From: Alkalilimnicola ehrlichii
GTDB taxonomy: Bacteria; Pseudomonadota; Gammaproteobacteria; Nitrococcales; AK92
DNA: 64,000 nt
Reading direction: 5' to 3'
Assembly: GCF_003399765.1 (NCBI RefSeq)
Contig: NZ_NFZV01000007.1
Coordinates: 146,848-210,847, forward strand
The notes beneath the pieces are model-generated. The model searched no databases, was not told the origin of the DNA, and saw nothing but the letters and a program-made list of their open reading frames with translations. The translations under genes and the position numbers were made by a program. Positions 35,453 to 44,881 of this stretch are shown here, piece by piece. How positions within the stretch are numbered: position 1 is the first letter of the stretch; each line of letters opens with the position of its first letter.

Positions 35453-36400
35453 ATGGTTAACAAAACGCTCGCCTATGTGTTTCCCGGTCAAGGCTCGCAA
35501 GCCGTAGGCATGCTTGCGGAGTTGGCTGAGGCGTACGACGTGGTTAAACGAACCTTTGACGAAGCATCCGACTCGTTAGGGTACGATTTGTGGAATTTGG
35601 TTCAGCAGGGCCCGGAGGCCGATTTGAATCGCACCGACAGGACGCAGCCCGCAATGTTGGTCGCAGGTGTTGCTGTTTGGCGCGTATTGGCGGAGCAGGG
35701 CGCGCCAAAGCCGGCATTGCTTGCCGGGCATAGTTTGGGCGAGTATACGGCCCTTGTTTGCGCCGAAGCCTTGGCTTTTGGCGACGCCGTTGCGCTAGTC
35801 GCAGATCGCGGGCGTTTTATGCAAGAAGCCGTTCCAGAGGGCGAAGGCGCGATGGCTGCCATTCTGGGCTTGGATGATGACCAAGTCCGGGCTGCCTGCG
35901 ACGAGGCCGCCCAAGGCGAGGTTGTCGAGCCGGTCAATTTCAATGCGCCCGGCCAGGTTGTCATTGCAGGTGCTAAAGCGGCTGTCGAGCGCGCGGTCGA
36001 TGCTGCGAAAGCCGCGGGCGCGAAACGCGCGTTGCCGCTGCCGGTCAGTGTACCGTCGCATTGCGCTTTGATGAAGCCGGCCTCGGAGCGCTTGGCTGAA
36101 CGGCTGAATAATATTACGGTTAGCGCACCGACCATTCCCGTCGTTCATAATGCCGACGTTAGTAAAGCAGGCGATGCGGATGCGGTACGCGAGCGCTTGG
36201 TTAGGCAGCTGTATAGTCCCGTGCGCTGGGTGGAGACCATTCAAGGCATGGCGTCTGAAGGTATAGAGCAAGTCGTTGAGTGTGGCCCCGGTAAAGTCCT
36301 CGCCGGTTTGAATAAGCGAATTGTGCGGGGTATGGCGGCTACGCCGGTTTTCGATCCTGCCGGTGTCGATAAGGTGCTGGCCGATAACGAGGCGAAATAA
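35453..36400 (+). CDS. fabD: Malonyl-CoA:ACP transacylase FabD
   Basis: Transfers malonate from CoA to acyl carrier protein. 315 residues with YVFPGQGSQAVGML at the start, the nucleophile in LAGHSLGEYTALV (GHSLG), and the His of SVPSHCALMKPA; VVECGPGKVLAGL lies near the end. The start ATG 35453 follows GGAGAAGG. It is separated from fabH by 189 nt without other genes and continues into fabG two bases after its stop. Confidence 0.96.
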   Translation: MVNKTLAYVFPGQGSQAVGMLAELAEAYDVVKRTFDEASDSLGYDLWNLVQQGPEADLNRTDRTQPAMLVAGVAVWRVLAEQGAPKPALLAGHSLGEYTALVCAEALAFGDAVALVADRGRFMQEAVPEGEGAMAAILGLDDDQVRAACDEAAQGEVVEPVNFNAPGQVVIAGAKAAVERAVDAAKAAGAKRALPLPVSVPSHCALMKPASERLAERLNNITVSAPTIPVVHNADVSKAGDADAVRERLVRQLYSPVRWVETIQGMASEGIEQVVECGPGKVLAGLNKRIVRGMAATPVFDPAGVDKVLADNEAK

Positions 36401-36402
36401 GA

Positions 36403-37152
36403 ATGAACTTGAAGATGGATCAAGAGGTCGCACTGGTAACGGGTGCGAGCCGCGGTTTAGGAAGGGCCATTGCTCTGGAGCTAGGTAGTCTCGGGGCAAC
36501 CGTGATCGGCACCGCTACCAGCGAGAAGGGAGCGGAGGCGATTAGCGCCGGGCTTGCCGAGGCAGGTGTTAAAGGTGTCGGCATGGTCTTGAACGTAACC
36601 GATGCGGAGAACATCGCTGCGGTTATTAAAGAGATCGGCGAACGCTTTGGTGCGCCAACAGTATTGGTGAACAATGCGGGTATTACCCGCGACAACCTCA
36701 TGATGCGCATGAAGGACGACGAATGGGAGTCGATTATCGACACCAACTTAACGTCGGCGTATCGCGTAATCAAAGCCTGCCTGCGTGCCATGATGAAGGC
36801 AAAGCATGGTCGCATCATTAATATTTCGTCCGTCGTCGGCGCCACCGGTAACCCCGGTCAAGCCAATTATGCCGCTGCTAAGGCTGGGCTGGTTGGTTTG
36901 ACGAAATCGCTAGCTCGCGAGCTGGGCTCTCGGGGGATTACTGTCAATGCCGTGGCCCCCGGATTTATCGATACCGACATGACGCGGGAGCTGCCGGAAG
37001 CCAGCCGTACCGCGTTGTTGGACCAGATTCCGCTTGGCCAGCTGGGCCAGCCCGAGGATATCGCTGCGGCCGTCGCCTTTCTGGCGTCTCCCGCCGGCGG
37101 CTACATCAGCGGCGAAACCCTGCATGTCAATGGCGGAATGCATATGAGCTAG
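36403..37152 (+). CDS. fabG: 3-oxoacyl-ACP reductase FabG
   Basis: NADPH-dependent reductase of the elongation cycle. Short-chain dehydrogenase of 249 residues: cofactor glycines in [24 protein letters not shown], catalytic Ser in [14 protein letters not shown] and Tyr/Lys in [11 protein letters not shown], ending [12 protein letters not shown]. The ATG at 36403 lies 2 nt after fabD; a second ATG at 36415 is possible. Third gene of the fab cluster. Confidence 0.96.
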   Translation: MNLKMDQEVALVTGASRGLGRAIALELGSLGATVIGTATSEKGAEAISAGLAEAGVKGVGMVLNVTDAENIAAVIKEIGERFGAPTVLVNNAGITRDNLMMRMKDDEWESIIDTNLTSAYRVIKACLRAMMKAKHGRIINISSVVGATGNPGQANYAAAKAGLVGLTKSLARELGSRGITVNAVAPGFIDTDMTRELPEASRTALLDQIPLGQLGQPEDIAAAVAFLASPAGGYISGETLHVNGGMHMS

Positions 37153-37250
37153 GCCGAATTCGTTGCCGAGTGGCGCGAGTCAGGGTCTTCACATACAATA
37201 CGCCCGCAGTTATACATCCGTGCCGGGCGCAACGTGAGAGGAAAAGACTG

Positions 37251-37490
37251 ATGAGTAGCATCGAAGAACGCGTTAAGAAGATCGTTGTAGAACAGCTGGG
37301 AGTGAAAGAAGAAGAGGTTAATGGTGAAGCCTCCTTCGTTGACGATCTCGGCGCCGATTCGCTTGACACCGTCGAACTGGTGATGGCTCTGGAAGAGGAA
37401 TTCGAGTGCGAAATTCCTGACGAAGAAGCCGAGAAGATCACCACTGTTCAGCAGGCAATCGATTACGTTAAACAGCACCTGGGCGAGTAA
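37251..37490 (+). CDS. acpP: Acyl carrier protein
   Basis: Acidic protein of 79 residues carrying acyl chains on a phosphopantetheine arm. The modified Ser37 is in [13 protein letters not shown]; ending [10 protein letters not shown]. The ATG at 37251 follows GAGAGGAAAA. As usual it is placed between fabG and fabF. A 9-bp hairpin lies in the gap to fabF, possibly setting the high ratio of acpP to fabF transcript. Confidence 0.98.
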   Translation: MSSIEERVKKIVVEQLGVKEEEVNGEASFVDDLGADSLDTVELVMALEEEFECEIPDEEAEKITTVQQAIDYVKQHLGE

Positions 37491-37528
37491 GCCTCTAGGT
37501 GCTTCTGCCGCCTTAACCGGCGATATTG

Positions 37529-37550
37529 CAGGGCCGGTTTTCCGGCCCTG
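37529..37550 (+). terminator. Hairpin between acpP and fabF
   Basis: CAGGGCCGG, TTTT loop, CCGGCCCTG: a perfect 9-bp stem 38 nt after acpP. ACTTATTTC follows, not a full T-run. It fits a partial terminator or a 3'-end protecting hairpin for abundant acpP mRNA. Confidence 0.65.
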
Positions 37551-37585
37551 ACTTATTTCTCGGTTACGAGATTGAGAGGTGTATC

Positions 37586-38826
37586 TTGTCCAAACGGCGT
37601 GTTGTAGTCACCGGAATGGGGATTGTTTCTCCGGTGGGCAGTTCCGTTAAGGAAGCCTGGGATAACATTCTCGCCGGCAGGAGCGGGATAGCCCCGATCG
37701 ATAAATTCGATACGTCCAATTTCTCGGTTCGCTTCGGCGGTACGGTTCAAGGGTTTGAACTGGCCGAATATCTGAGCGCGAAAGATGCCCGCAAAATGGA
37801 CCCGTTTATCCATTACGGGATCGGTGCCGCAGTGCAAGCGCTTCGGGACTCCGGCTTGGAGGTGTCCGAGGAAAATGCCGAGCGGATCGGTGTTGCCATC
37901 GGCTCCGGTATCGGTGGTATCGGCACTATCGAGAAGAATTGCGTCGCTTATCAGGAAGGGGGCCGCGGAAGATTTCGCCCTTCTTCGTACCAAGCGCAAT
38001 TATCAATATGATTTCTGGGCACTTGTCGATCATGTACGGCTTTAAGGGGCCGAACATTTCGGTCGTCACTGCCTGCACGACTGCCGCTCATAACATCGGA
38101 GAGGCAGCGCGTATTATTCAATATGGCGATGCCGACGTAATGTTCGCAGGCGGCGCCGAATATGCCACCACGGAACTTGGCTTGGGCGGATTTGCCGCTG
38201 CGCGCGCCTTATCGACGCGCAACGACGACCCACAGGCGGCAAGCCGGCCTTGGGACAAAGAGCGTGACGGTTTTGTGCTATCCGACGGAGCCGGTGTTTT
38301 AGTATTGGAAGAGTATGAACACGCTAAAAAACGTGGTGCGACCATTTACGGTGAGCTGATCGGTTACGGTATGAGCGGAGATGCTTACCATATGACTCTG
38401 CCTGCGGAGGGTGGAGACGGCGCGAAGCGCTGTATGCTGAACGCGTTTCGCGATGCCGGCATCAACCCGGACGAAGTCGATTACATCAACGCCCACGGGA
38501 CTTCCACCCCGGCCGGCGACCGTGCGGAAAGCGACGCGGTTAAAGGGGCGCTTGGCGATAAGGCGTATAAGGTTGCCGTGAGTTCTACCAAGTCGATGAC
38601 GGGCCACTTACTGGGTGCGGCCGGCGGGATCGAAGCAATCTTTACGTTGCTTGCACTACGCGATCAAGTTGCGCCGCCGACGATCAACTATACGACGCCC
38701 GATCCGGAATGCGACCTGGATTATGTGCCGAACGAAGCGCGCGCCATGAAGATCGACATAGCATTGTCGAATTCGTTCGGCTTCGGTGGTACGAACGGTA
38801 GCGTATTGTTCCGCCGGCTGAAATAA
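37586..38826 (+). CDS. fabF: Beta-ketoacyl-ACP synthase II FabF (frameshifted)
   Basis: Chain-elongating condensing enzyme. The catalytic Cys is in [12 protein letters not shown], the two His in [11 protein letters not shown] and [14 protein letters not shown], and the end [14 protein letters not shown] is typical. The start is TTG 37586 ([12 protein letters not shown]) with GAGAGGT upstream. The frame breaks in the G-run 37958-37962; one added G joins YQEGG to [13 protein letters not shown]. Corrected length is 413 residues, equal to E. coli FabF. The break is very likely a read error. Confidence 0.95.
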
Positions 38827-38845
38827 AGCGGCGACGCCAAGTTTA

Positions 38846-39676
38846 ATGATTTTGATCAACGGTCGGCGACAGCGTGTGCATGATATCGCTGACCGAGCTT
38901 TTGCCTACGGCGACGGTTTGTTCGAAACCGTCGCCGTTGTTCATTCTAAACCCCGCCTTTGGAATCTCCATTTAAAGCGTTTGTATCTTGGCTGCGACCG
39001 ACTCGGTTTGCCGCGGCCGGACGAGGAACAACTGCTTTATGAAGCGGAAATGCTGTGTAAGGGAGTGACGGGCGGTGTGTTAAAGCTTATTTGGAGTGCC
39101 GGTGTCGGTGGGCGAGGGTTTCGTCGTGCCGGTGCGGAACCGACTCGCGTCCTGATTCGGAGCGAGCTGCCGCGTTACCCGAAACAGTGGTGGAGGGATG
39201 GCGTGGCGGTGCGTTGGTGTCAATTGCGTTTGGCCCGTCAGCCGCAGCTTGCCGGAATTAAGCACCTTAACCGTTTGGAACAAGTTTTGGCGCGTGCCGA
39301 ATGGGAGACGCCGTCGGTTGCCGAAGGCATTTTGCTGTCGGACAATGGAGCGGTGGTCGAGGGCACTATGACCAATCTTTTCATCGTGCGAGGGAATGTC
39401 TTATATACGCCAGCGTTAACGGAGGCGGGCGTTGCAGGCGTTATGCGTGAGCATCTGCTTGCGCTGGCTGCCGCTTTGGAGTTGCAAACACAGGTGACGC
39501 GTCTGGAACCGGAGGACGTCGTCGTGGCGGACGAGGTGTTTGTGAGTAACAGCCTGATCGGGTTGTGGCCGGTTACGGAATTAGACGGCACACCCTATCC
39601 GGTCGGCCCTGTAAGCCAACGTTTACTGGTCGAGCTGCGGGCGCGGGAGGATATTCCCGACTGGTTTACTGCCTAA
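38846..39676 (+). CDS. pabC: Aminodeoxychorismate lyase PabC
   Basis: PLP fold-type IV enzyme that releases pyruvate from 4-amino-4-deoxychorismate to give p-aminobenzoate for folate. 276 residues: the N-terminus ILINGRRQRVHDIADRAFAYGDGLFET is followed by the PLP Lys in GIKHLNRLEQVLAR and by EGTMTNLFIV. The position between fabF and mltG is the usual one. The ATG at 38846 has only a weak ribosome site. Confidence 0.93.
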   Translation: MILINGRRQRVHDIADRAFAYGDGLFETVAVVHSKPRLWNLHLKRLYLGCDRLGLPRPDEEQLLYEAEMLCKGVTGGVLKLIWSAGVGGRGFRRAGAEPTRVLIRSELPRYPKQWWRDGVAVRWCQLRLARQPQLAGIKHLNRLEQVLARAEWETPSVAEGILLSDNGAVVEGTMTNLFIVRGNVLYTPALTEAGVAGVMREHLLALAAALELQTQVTRLEPEDVVVADEVFVSNSLIGLWPVTELDGTPYPVGPVSQRLLVELRAREDIPDWFTA

Positions 39677-39689
39677 CGACGAGATACGC

Positions 39690-40714
39690 ATGAAAAAATC
39701 ATAGCCCGTGTAGGGGTTCTGCTTGTTGTCGCGATGTTAGCTGTCGGCGGATGGCTCTATTGGGACTATCAGCACACAATTGAGCGGCCGCTTGTACTAT
39801 CCGACCAAACCGTACATGTGCAGGTCGAGAGAGGAACTTCCTTTCAGCAGCTAACCCGCAACTTGGCCGCCCAAGGCCTGCTGGAACCGTCGGAATGGTA
39901 CCGGGTGTGGGGGCGGCTGAGCGAGGGTGCAGGGCGGATTCAGGCCGGTGAGTATGCCGTTACGCCGGGTATGAGCTTGCCGGAACTGGTCGAGAAAATG
40001 GCGCGTGGCGATGTCGTTCAGTACAGCTTTACTATTGTGGAAGGCTGGACGTTCTGGCAATTGATGAACGCCTTGCAGGCACATCCGCATATCGAGTCGG
40101 AGCTGAAGGGGTTGACGCCGGAGGAAGTTGGCGAGCGTGTCGGCCTTGATACCGCGTACCCGGAAGGTAAGTTTTATCCGGATACGTATCGATTTCCATC
40201 CGGAACGACTGACGTGCAGTTTTTGCGCCGTGCGAACGAGCGCTTGAAAGCAGTACTAGAGACGGAGTGGGAACGGCGAGCCGAGGAGCTGCCGGTTAAT
40301 ACGCCTTACGAGGCGCTGATTCTGGCGTCGATCATCGAGCGCGAAACCGGCCAACCGCATGAACGGGGTAAAGTTGCCGGTGTGTTCACTCGGAGATTGC
40401 AAATCGGCATGCGGCTGCAAACCGATCCCACCGTCATATACGGGTTGGGCGAAGGTTTCGAAGGGCGGTTACGGACGGTGCATTTGCGTACCGATACGCC
40501 CTATAACACCTATACGCGAGGCGGTTTGCCGCCGACGCCTATCGCAATGCCGAGCGGGGCGTCGATACGAGCCGCGCTTAACCCCGAAGACGGGACGGAG
40601 CTGTATTTCGTTTCGCGCGGGGATGGCACTCATCATTTTTCTAACACCTTACGAGAGCATAACCGCGCGGTTTGCATTTATATTTTGAAGCGCTCTAACT
40701 GCGGCGAGTTGTGA
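39690..40714 (+). CDS. mltG: Endolytic murein transglycosylase MltG (frameshifted near start)
   Basis: Inner-membrane protein that cuts nascent peptidoglycan glycan strands. One TM segment near the start (VGVLLVVAMLAVGGWLYW), then a LysM-like part (VERGTSFQQLTRNLAAQG) and the YceG domain with the catalytic Glu in ILASIIERETGQPHERGKVAGVF, followed by RLQTDPTVIYG and YNTYTRGGLPPTPIAMP. The frame breaks in the A-run 39693-39698 directly after the ATG; one more A gives MKKIIARVGVLL. Corrected length is about 341 aa. The stop overlaps the tmk ATG. Confidence 0.94.
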
Positions 40715-41361
40715 TGACCGTAACGGGGCAGGGTATGTTTATAACGGTCGAGGGAGTCGAAGGGGCAGGGAAAAGCACCTGCCTTAGCTACATCGGGACA
40801 TATTTAAAGTCAGCCGGCTACGATCCTCTGCTTACCCGCGAACCGGGAGGAACGCCGTTAGGGGAAGCGGTGCGTGGATTGTTGCTAGGCGACGATTATG
40901 CCGGCATGAGTAGCGATACCGAGTTGTTGCTCATGTTTGCCGCGCGCGCCGAGCACTGGGCATCCGTTATTAGCCCCGCTATCTGTGCCGGACGAGTGGT
41001 TGTCAGCGATCGCTTTACCGATGCCACTTATGCTTACCAAGGCGGTGGCCGAGGTATCGATCCAGCGCGTATCTCGGCCTTGGAGCAATGGGTGCTAGGC
41101 GAGCAGCGCCCGGATCTAACCTTGTTGCTCGATCTGCCGCCAGAGGTGGGGAGAGAGCGGGCAGCGCGCCGAGGGGCGCCGGATCGCTTCGAGAAGGAGC
41201 GGCAGGCCTTTTTCGACCGGGTGCGAGGGTGTTACCTGGAGCGTGCGCGCCGCTATCCCGATCGGATTCGGATCGTTGACGCCAGCCAGCCTTTGGATGC
41301 CGTGCAGGCGCAGATCGGAGAGGTATTGCGAGAGCAGATTCTCGAACGGGGAGTCCTGTAA
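40714..41361 (+). CDS. tmk: Thymidylate kinase
   Basis: Phosphorylates dTMP to dTDP. The P-loop is TVEGVEGAGKSTCL; then LTREPGGTPLGEAVR, the DRFTDATYAYQGGGRG segment and LDLPPEVGRERAARRG in the lid. 215 residues from the ATG at 40714, which overlaps the mltG stop as GTGATGA; the GTG at 40711 is a less likely start. The stop overlaps the holB ATG (TAATG), so mltG-tmk-holB are translationally coupled. Confidence 0.95.
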   Translation: MTVTGQGMFITVEGVEGAGKSTCLSYIGTYLKSAGYDPLLTREPGGTPLGEAVRGLLLGDDYAGMSSDTELLLMFAARAEHWASVISPAICAGRVVVSDRFTDATYAYQGGGRGIDPARISALEQWVLGEQRPDLTLLLDLPPEVGRERAARRGAPDRFEKERQAFFDRVRGCYLERARRYPDRIRIVDASQPLDAVQAQIGEVLREQILERGVL

Positions 41362-42322
41362 TGCGCGCGTTACCGTGGTTGGAACCGCTATTGAAACAGT
41401 TCAGCGAGCGGAGGCTACAGGGGCGCTTTCCGCATGCCTTGTTGTTGACGGGGTTGCCGGGCGTTGGAAAGAGCTGGTTGGCCGAGCAAATGGTACGCCT
41501 ACTGGTTTGCGAACAACCGTCGGAGGCGGGCGCGTGCGGGCACTGTCGGGGGTGTGAATTAGAGGCCGCCGGGACGCATCCGGATAGCCGAACAATCGTG
41601 CCACCGGAAGGCAAGCAACAGATTCGGGTCGATCAAATCCGCGCGGTGTCGGATTTTTGCTCCTCAAGAGTCAATACGCAGGTTTCCGCGTCGGGGTGAT
41701 TAATCCCGCCGATGCAATGAATATTAATGCTTCAAATAGCCTTTTGAAGACATTGGAGGAGCCCCCTTCGGAAGCGGTGCTTATTTTGGTTTCCGCCAAG
41801 CCCGCGAGCCTGCCGGCTACGATTCGTAGTCGGTGTCAACAGGTGAGTATTCCGGTGCCGGCCGCCGAGGTTGCAGAGGCCTGGTTGCGCGAGCTGGAAG
41901 GCGGGGCGGAGGCCGTGCGCAATCTGCCTTTGGCTGGCGGAGCGCCCTTGCAGGCGCTCCAGTATGCCGAGAGCGGTATGGCAGCGCGTTACGAGCATTT
42001 ACTGGCGGCTCTGCAAGGGCTGCGCAGCGGACAGGCCGACCCTGTCGCGGTAGCCGCCGATTGGCAGGGGGAGCGGGCGGTTTTAGTCGAGTTACTGCTC
42101 AGGTTGGTCAGCGAGCTAATCGGCGGGCAGGCACGGCCGGTAGCAAACAACGCGGCGATCTTGGAATTAGGCCAAGGGTTGGACTTGCTCGCCTTACATG
42201 ATTATCTTGATACGGTATTCGAAGCAAAGCGACACATCGCTCATCCGCTCAACGACGCGTTAGCGGCCGAGCAGTTGTTCATCGACTGGACTGGCCTTTG
42301 TCGTCGCTCAAGGATTGGATAA
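41361..42322 (+). CDS. holB: DNA polymerase III delta' subunit HolB (frameshifted)
   Basis: Clamp-loader subunit. AAA+ features: TGLPGVGKSWLAEQM (the P-loop form seen in delta'), zinc cysteines in CEQPSEAGACGHCRGCELEAAG, ALLKTLEEPP-like SNSLLKTLEEPPSEAV and sensor-type LPATIRSRCQQVSIP. The frame breaks in the T-run 41654-41658; adding a T gives SDFLLLKSQYAGFRVGVI. Corrected length about 320 residues. It overlaps tmk by one base and precedes pilZ by 8 nt. Confidence 0.94.
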
Positions 42323-42330
42323 TAAGAATT

Positions 42331-42693
42331 ATGGAAACACGCAAACCCACATCCGGTGCCCGTCAGGGTATTTTGTCGCTGACGATCAAAGATAAAAACG
42401 CGCTCTATGCAGCGTACATGTCGTTTGTGCGTAACGGCGGCTTGTTTGTGCCGACCGCCAATACCTACAAACTTGGCGACGAAGTGTTTATTTTGCTGAG
42501 CTTGATGGACGAGCCAGAGAAAATTCCGGTGGTCGGGCGAATCGTTTGGATTACGCCTAAAGGCGCGCAGGGTAACCGAACACCTGGAATTGGTTTGCAG
42601 TTTACCGATAAAGACGGCGGCCCGGCGCGGACTAAGATCGAGACGTATCTTGCAGGGTCGCTCGAATCGGAGCGGCCGACCCATACGATGTAG
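42331..42693 (+). CDS. pilZ: PilZ-domain protein
   Basis: 120 residues with a single PilZ domain of the type found after holB in gammaproteobacteria and needed for type IV pilus assembly. LSLTIKDKNALYAAYMSFVRNGGLFVPT contains the segment replacing the usual RxxxR; DEPEKIPVVGRIVWITPKG and GIGLQFTD are the remaining strands. The c-di-GMP-binding RxxxR motif is lacking, as in P. aeruginosa PilZ itself, so ligand binding is doubtful. ATG 42331 lies 9 nt after holB. Confidence 0.9.
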   Translation: METRKPTSGARQGILSLTIKDKNALYAAYMSFVRNGGLFVPTANTYKLGDEVFILLSLMDEPEKIPVVGRIVWITPKGAQGNRTPGIGLQFTDKDGGPARTKIETYLAGSLESERPTHTM

Positions 42694-42707
42694 GAACAAG
42701 GGCGAGC

Positions 42708-43508
42708 ATGCATTCGGAAAACGCGACGATCGAGTTGGTGGACTCCCACTGTCACTTGCATATGCTGGGCCTGGACGATAACGACCCGGCGGAAGCGTTG
42801 GCGACGGCGGAGGCAACCGGGGTCGGCCATTTTCTCAACGTAGCGGTCGATGTCGAGTCGGCCGATCTGTTGAAGAATATGTCGCGTCGGTTTCCGCAAG
42901 TTTCGGTCTCGATCGGCGTCCACCCCAGCGGAACCGGGTATGAGCCTAGTGTGGACGAACTAGTAGAGCTGGCAGCTGCGCCTGAGTTCGTCGCTGTCGG
43001 TGAAACGGGGTTGGATTACGTTTACAACGAGGGCGATCTTGAATGGCAGCGCGATCGATTCCGGCGTCATGTGCGTGCTGCTCGTGAAGTCGGTAAGCCG
43101 CTGATTATCCATACGCGAGGAGCGCCGGAAGACACCTTACGAATTTTGCGTGAGGAAAAGGCGGCCGAAGCCGGCGGCGTTATCCACTGCTTTACCGAGG
43201 ACTGGGATACGGCCCAGGCGTTTATGGATCTGGGCTTTTATATTTCGTTATCCGGTATTCTGACCTTCCGAAACGCCGAGATGCTGCGCGATGTGGCTCG
43301 CAGAATTCCGCTGGAATGCTTACTGGTCGAAACGGATGCGCCCTATCTGGCACCGGTCCCGCACCGCGGCAAGCAAAACCGACCGGCGTATGTGCGCCTG
43401 GTGGCCGAGCAGGTTGCCGAGCTGCAAGCATGTACTTACCAAGCAGTGGCGAGTGCCACCACGGATAATTTCTTTAAGCTGTTTCCGTTGGCCGCTCGCT
43501 CCGTGTGA
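42708..43508 (+). CDS. TatD-family metal-dependent hydrolase
   Basis: Amidohydrolase-fold deoxyribonuclease of 266 residues (YcfH/TatD type). Metal ligands: LVDSHCHLHM (HxH), VGETGLDY (Glu), IIHTRG (His), VIHCFTEDW (His) and LVETDAPYLAP (Asp). It is usually found with tmk-holB-pilZ as here. The start ATG 42708 follows AGGAACAAGGGC. The gene ends inside the stem of a terminator hairpin. Confidence 0.93.
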   Translation: MHSENATIELVDSHCHLHMLGLDDNDPAEALATAEATGVGHFLNVAVDVESADLLKNMSRRFPQVSVSIGVHPSGTGYEPSVDELVELAAAPEFVAVGETGLDYVYNEGDLEWQRDRFRRHVRAAREVGKPLIIHTRGAPEDTLRILREEKAAEAGGVIHCFTEDWDTAQAFMDLGFYISLSGILTFRNAEMLRDVARRIPLECLLVETDAPYLAPVPHRGKQNRPAYVRLVAEQVAELQACTYQAVASATTDNFFKLFPLAARSV

Positions 43509-43516
43509 GCGAGCGG
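43492..43516. terminator. Terminator at the end of tatD
   Basis: Perfect 10-bp stem CCGCTCGCTC / GAGCGAGCGG with a CGTGT loop, overlapping the tatD stop codon and lying against the convergent aminotransferase gene. TTAGAGATTAG follows. Likely ends the long fab-to-tatD transcription unit. Confidence 0.7.
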
Positions 43517-43523
43517 TTAGAGA

Positions 43524-44648
43524 TTAGCGACTATACCGTTTAACGGCCGTTAACGCGGTCTTAAGTTGTGCCTTTGTGTTATAGAAGTGCGGCGAAAAGC
43601 GGATGCCGCCGGCACGATGAGCACAGATGACCCCGGCCGCCATCAACTGCCGATAGATAGGCTCCGGGTCGTGGTCGCAGGGGCGGAAGGTAACAATACC
43701 GGCCAGTCGGTCCGACGCCGGATTTGTAATCAACTCAAGCTCCGGCGTGTCGCTAATCAACTCGCACAAGTATTGGCTGTTGCTTAATACCGCTTTTTCT
43801 ATCTGCTGCATGCCTAACTCTTCGAATAGGCTCAGACTGGCATCCAAGGCATGGATGCCGAGCATGTTGGGGCTTCCCGATTCGAAGCGGCGCGCCGTAG
43901 GCGCGATGGACCAATCGCTACGGCTATAGTCGCCGGGCGCTGCGACCATGTGCCAGCCGTATTGTAAAAGGCGTAAGCGATCGCGGCTTTCCGGGCGGCT
44001 GTAAAATACGCCGAGCCCTTCCGGCGCCAACATCCATTTGTGTCCATCGGCGATGACGAAGTCTGCGTGTACGCGTTGGGCATCGAAACGAAGCGCACCA
44101 AGGCTTTGGATGGCATCGACGCAGAATAAGACATTCCGTTCTCTACAGGCTGCGCCGAGGCGCTCCAGATTCATGCGCAACCCGGTGCCGTATTGTACGG
44201 AACTGACCGCTAAGAGACGGGTGTGCTCGTTCACGGCGGCGAGTAGACGCTCTTCCGGGCTACTATCGGTGCCGAGATCGATGTCGCGCACGCGTACGCC
44301 AAAACGCTCTTGCAGGGACTCCCAGACAATGCGGTTGGAAGGGAATTCCTGCTTGTTGATGATCACTTCGTCGCCGCTCTGCCAGTCGAGCCCGTAGGCG
44401 ACTAACGACAAGCCTTCGGAAGTGTTTTTTACCAAAGCGATATCGTCGCTACTGGGTGCGTTCAGTAAACGCGCAAAACGCTCCCTGAGGCGTTGCTCGG
44501 CGGCGAGCCAGTCGGGGTAATGGCGAGCGCCGCTGCGAAGGTTTTGGTCGGCAAAGTTAACCACCGCTTGTGCTGTGCGCCGGGGCCAGGGGCCGACGCC
44601 TGCATGATTGAGGTAGATAAGATCCTCTTCGTGAGGAAATTCCGTCAT
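43524..44648 (-). CDS. Class V aminotransferase / cysteine desulfurase-like protein
   Basis: PLP fold-type I protein of 374 residues. YLNHAGVGPWPRR begins the domain; the cofactor Asp/His region is FCVDAIQSLGALRFD and the Schiff-base Lys is in FVIADGHKWMLAPEGLGVFY. It resembles the SufS/CsdA-like COG0520 group but the reactive Cys loop of cysteine desulfurases is not evident, so substrate remains open. The ATG at 44648 follows AAAGGAGAGCAAGCT; an upstream in-frame ATG at 44720 has no ribosome site. Confidence 0.87.
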   Translation of the reverse strand: MTEFPHEEDLIYLNHAGVGPWPRRTAQAVVNFADQNLRSGARHYPDWLAAEQRLRERFARLLNAPSSDDIALVKNTSEGLSLVAYGLDWQSGDEVIINKQEFPSNRIVWESLQERFGVRVRDIDLGTDSSPEERLLAAVNEHTRLLAVSSVQYGTGLRMNLERLGAACRERNVLFCVDAIQSLGALRFDAQRVHADFVIADGHKWMLAPEGLGVFYSRPESRDRLRLLQYGWHMVAAPGDYSRSDWSIAPTARRFESGSPNMLGIHALDASLSLFEELGMQQIEKAVLSNSQYLCELISDTPELELITNPASDRLAGIVTFRPCDHDPEPIYRQLMAAGVICAHRAGGIRFSPHFYNTKAQLKTALTAVKRYSR

Positions 44649-44881
44649 AGCTTGCTCTCCTTTGTTATCAACGAGGATAACACTACGCGGGGTGATACGC
44701 GGAAATAGGGGGGCTTGCACTACGTTAGTCGCCGCTTTTGCGGTAGCCTATTCTGATAGTCTAATGAAGCGTTGAATCGCCTTTGCTCCTCTGCCGGCCA
44801 GGTTGGCGGTTTGAAGGAATAAAAGGTCGATTCCGCGTTTTCCTAAAGTAGCCCTTACGGGAGGGGGAGAGTAAAGACGCG

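Noticed and set aside
33263..42322. Pseudogenisation of the fatty-acid and replication genes
   Set aside because: plsX, fabH, fabF and holB are essential, and each is rescued by a single base in a homopolymer; error in the sequence is far more likely.
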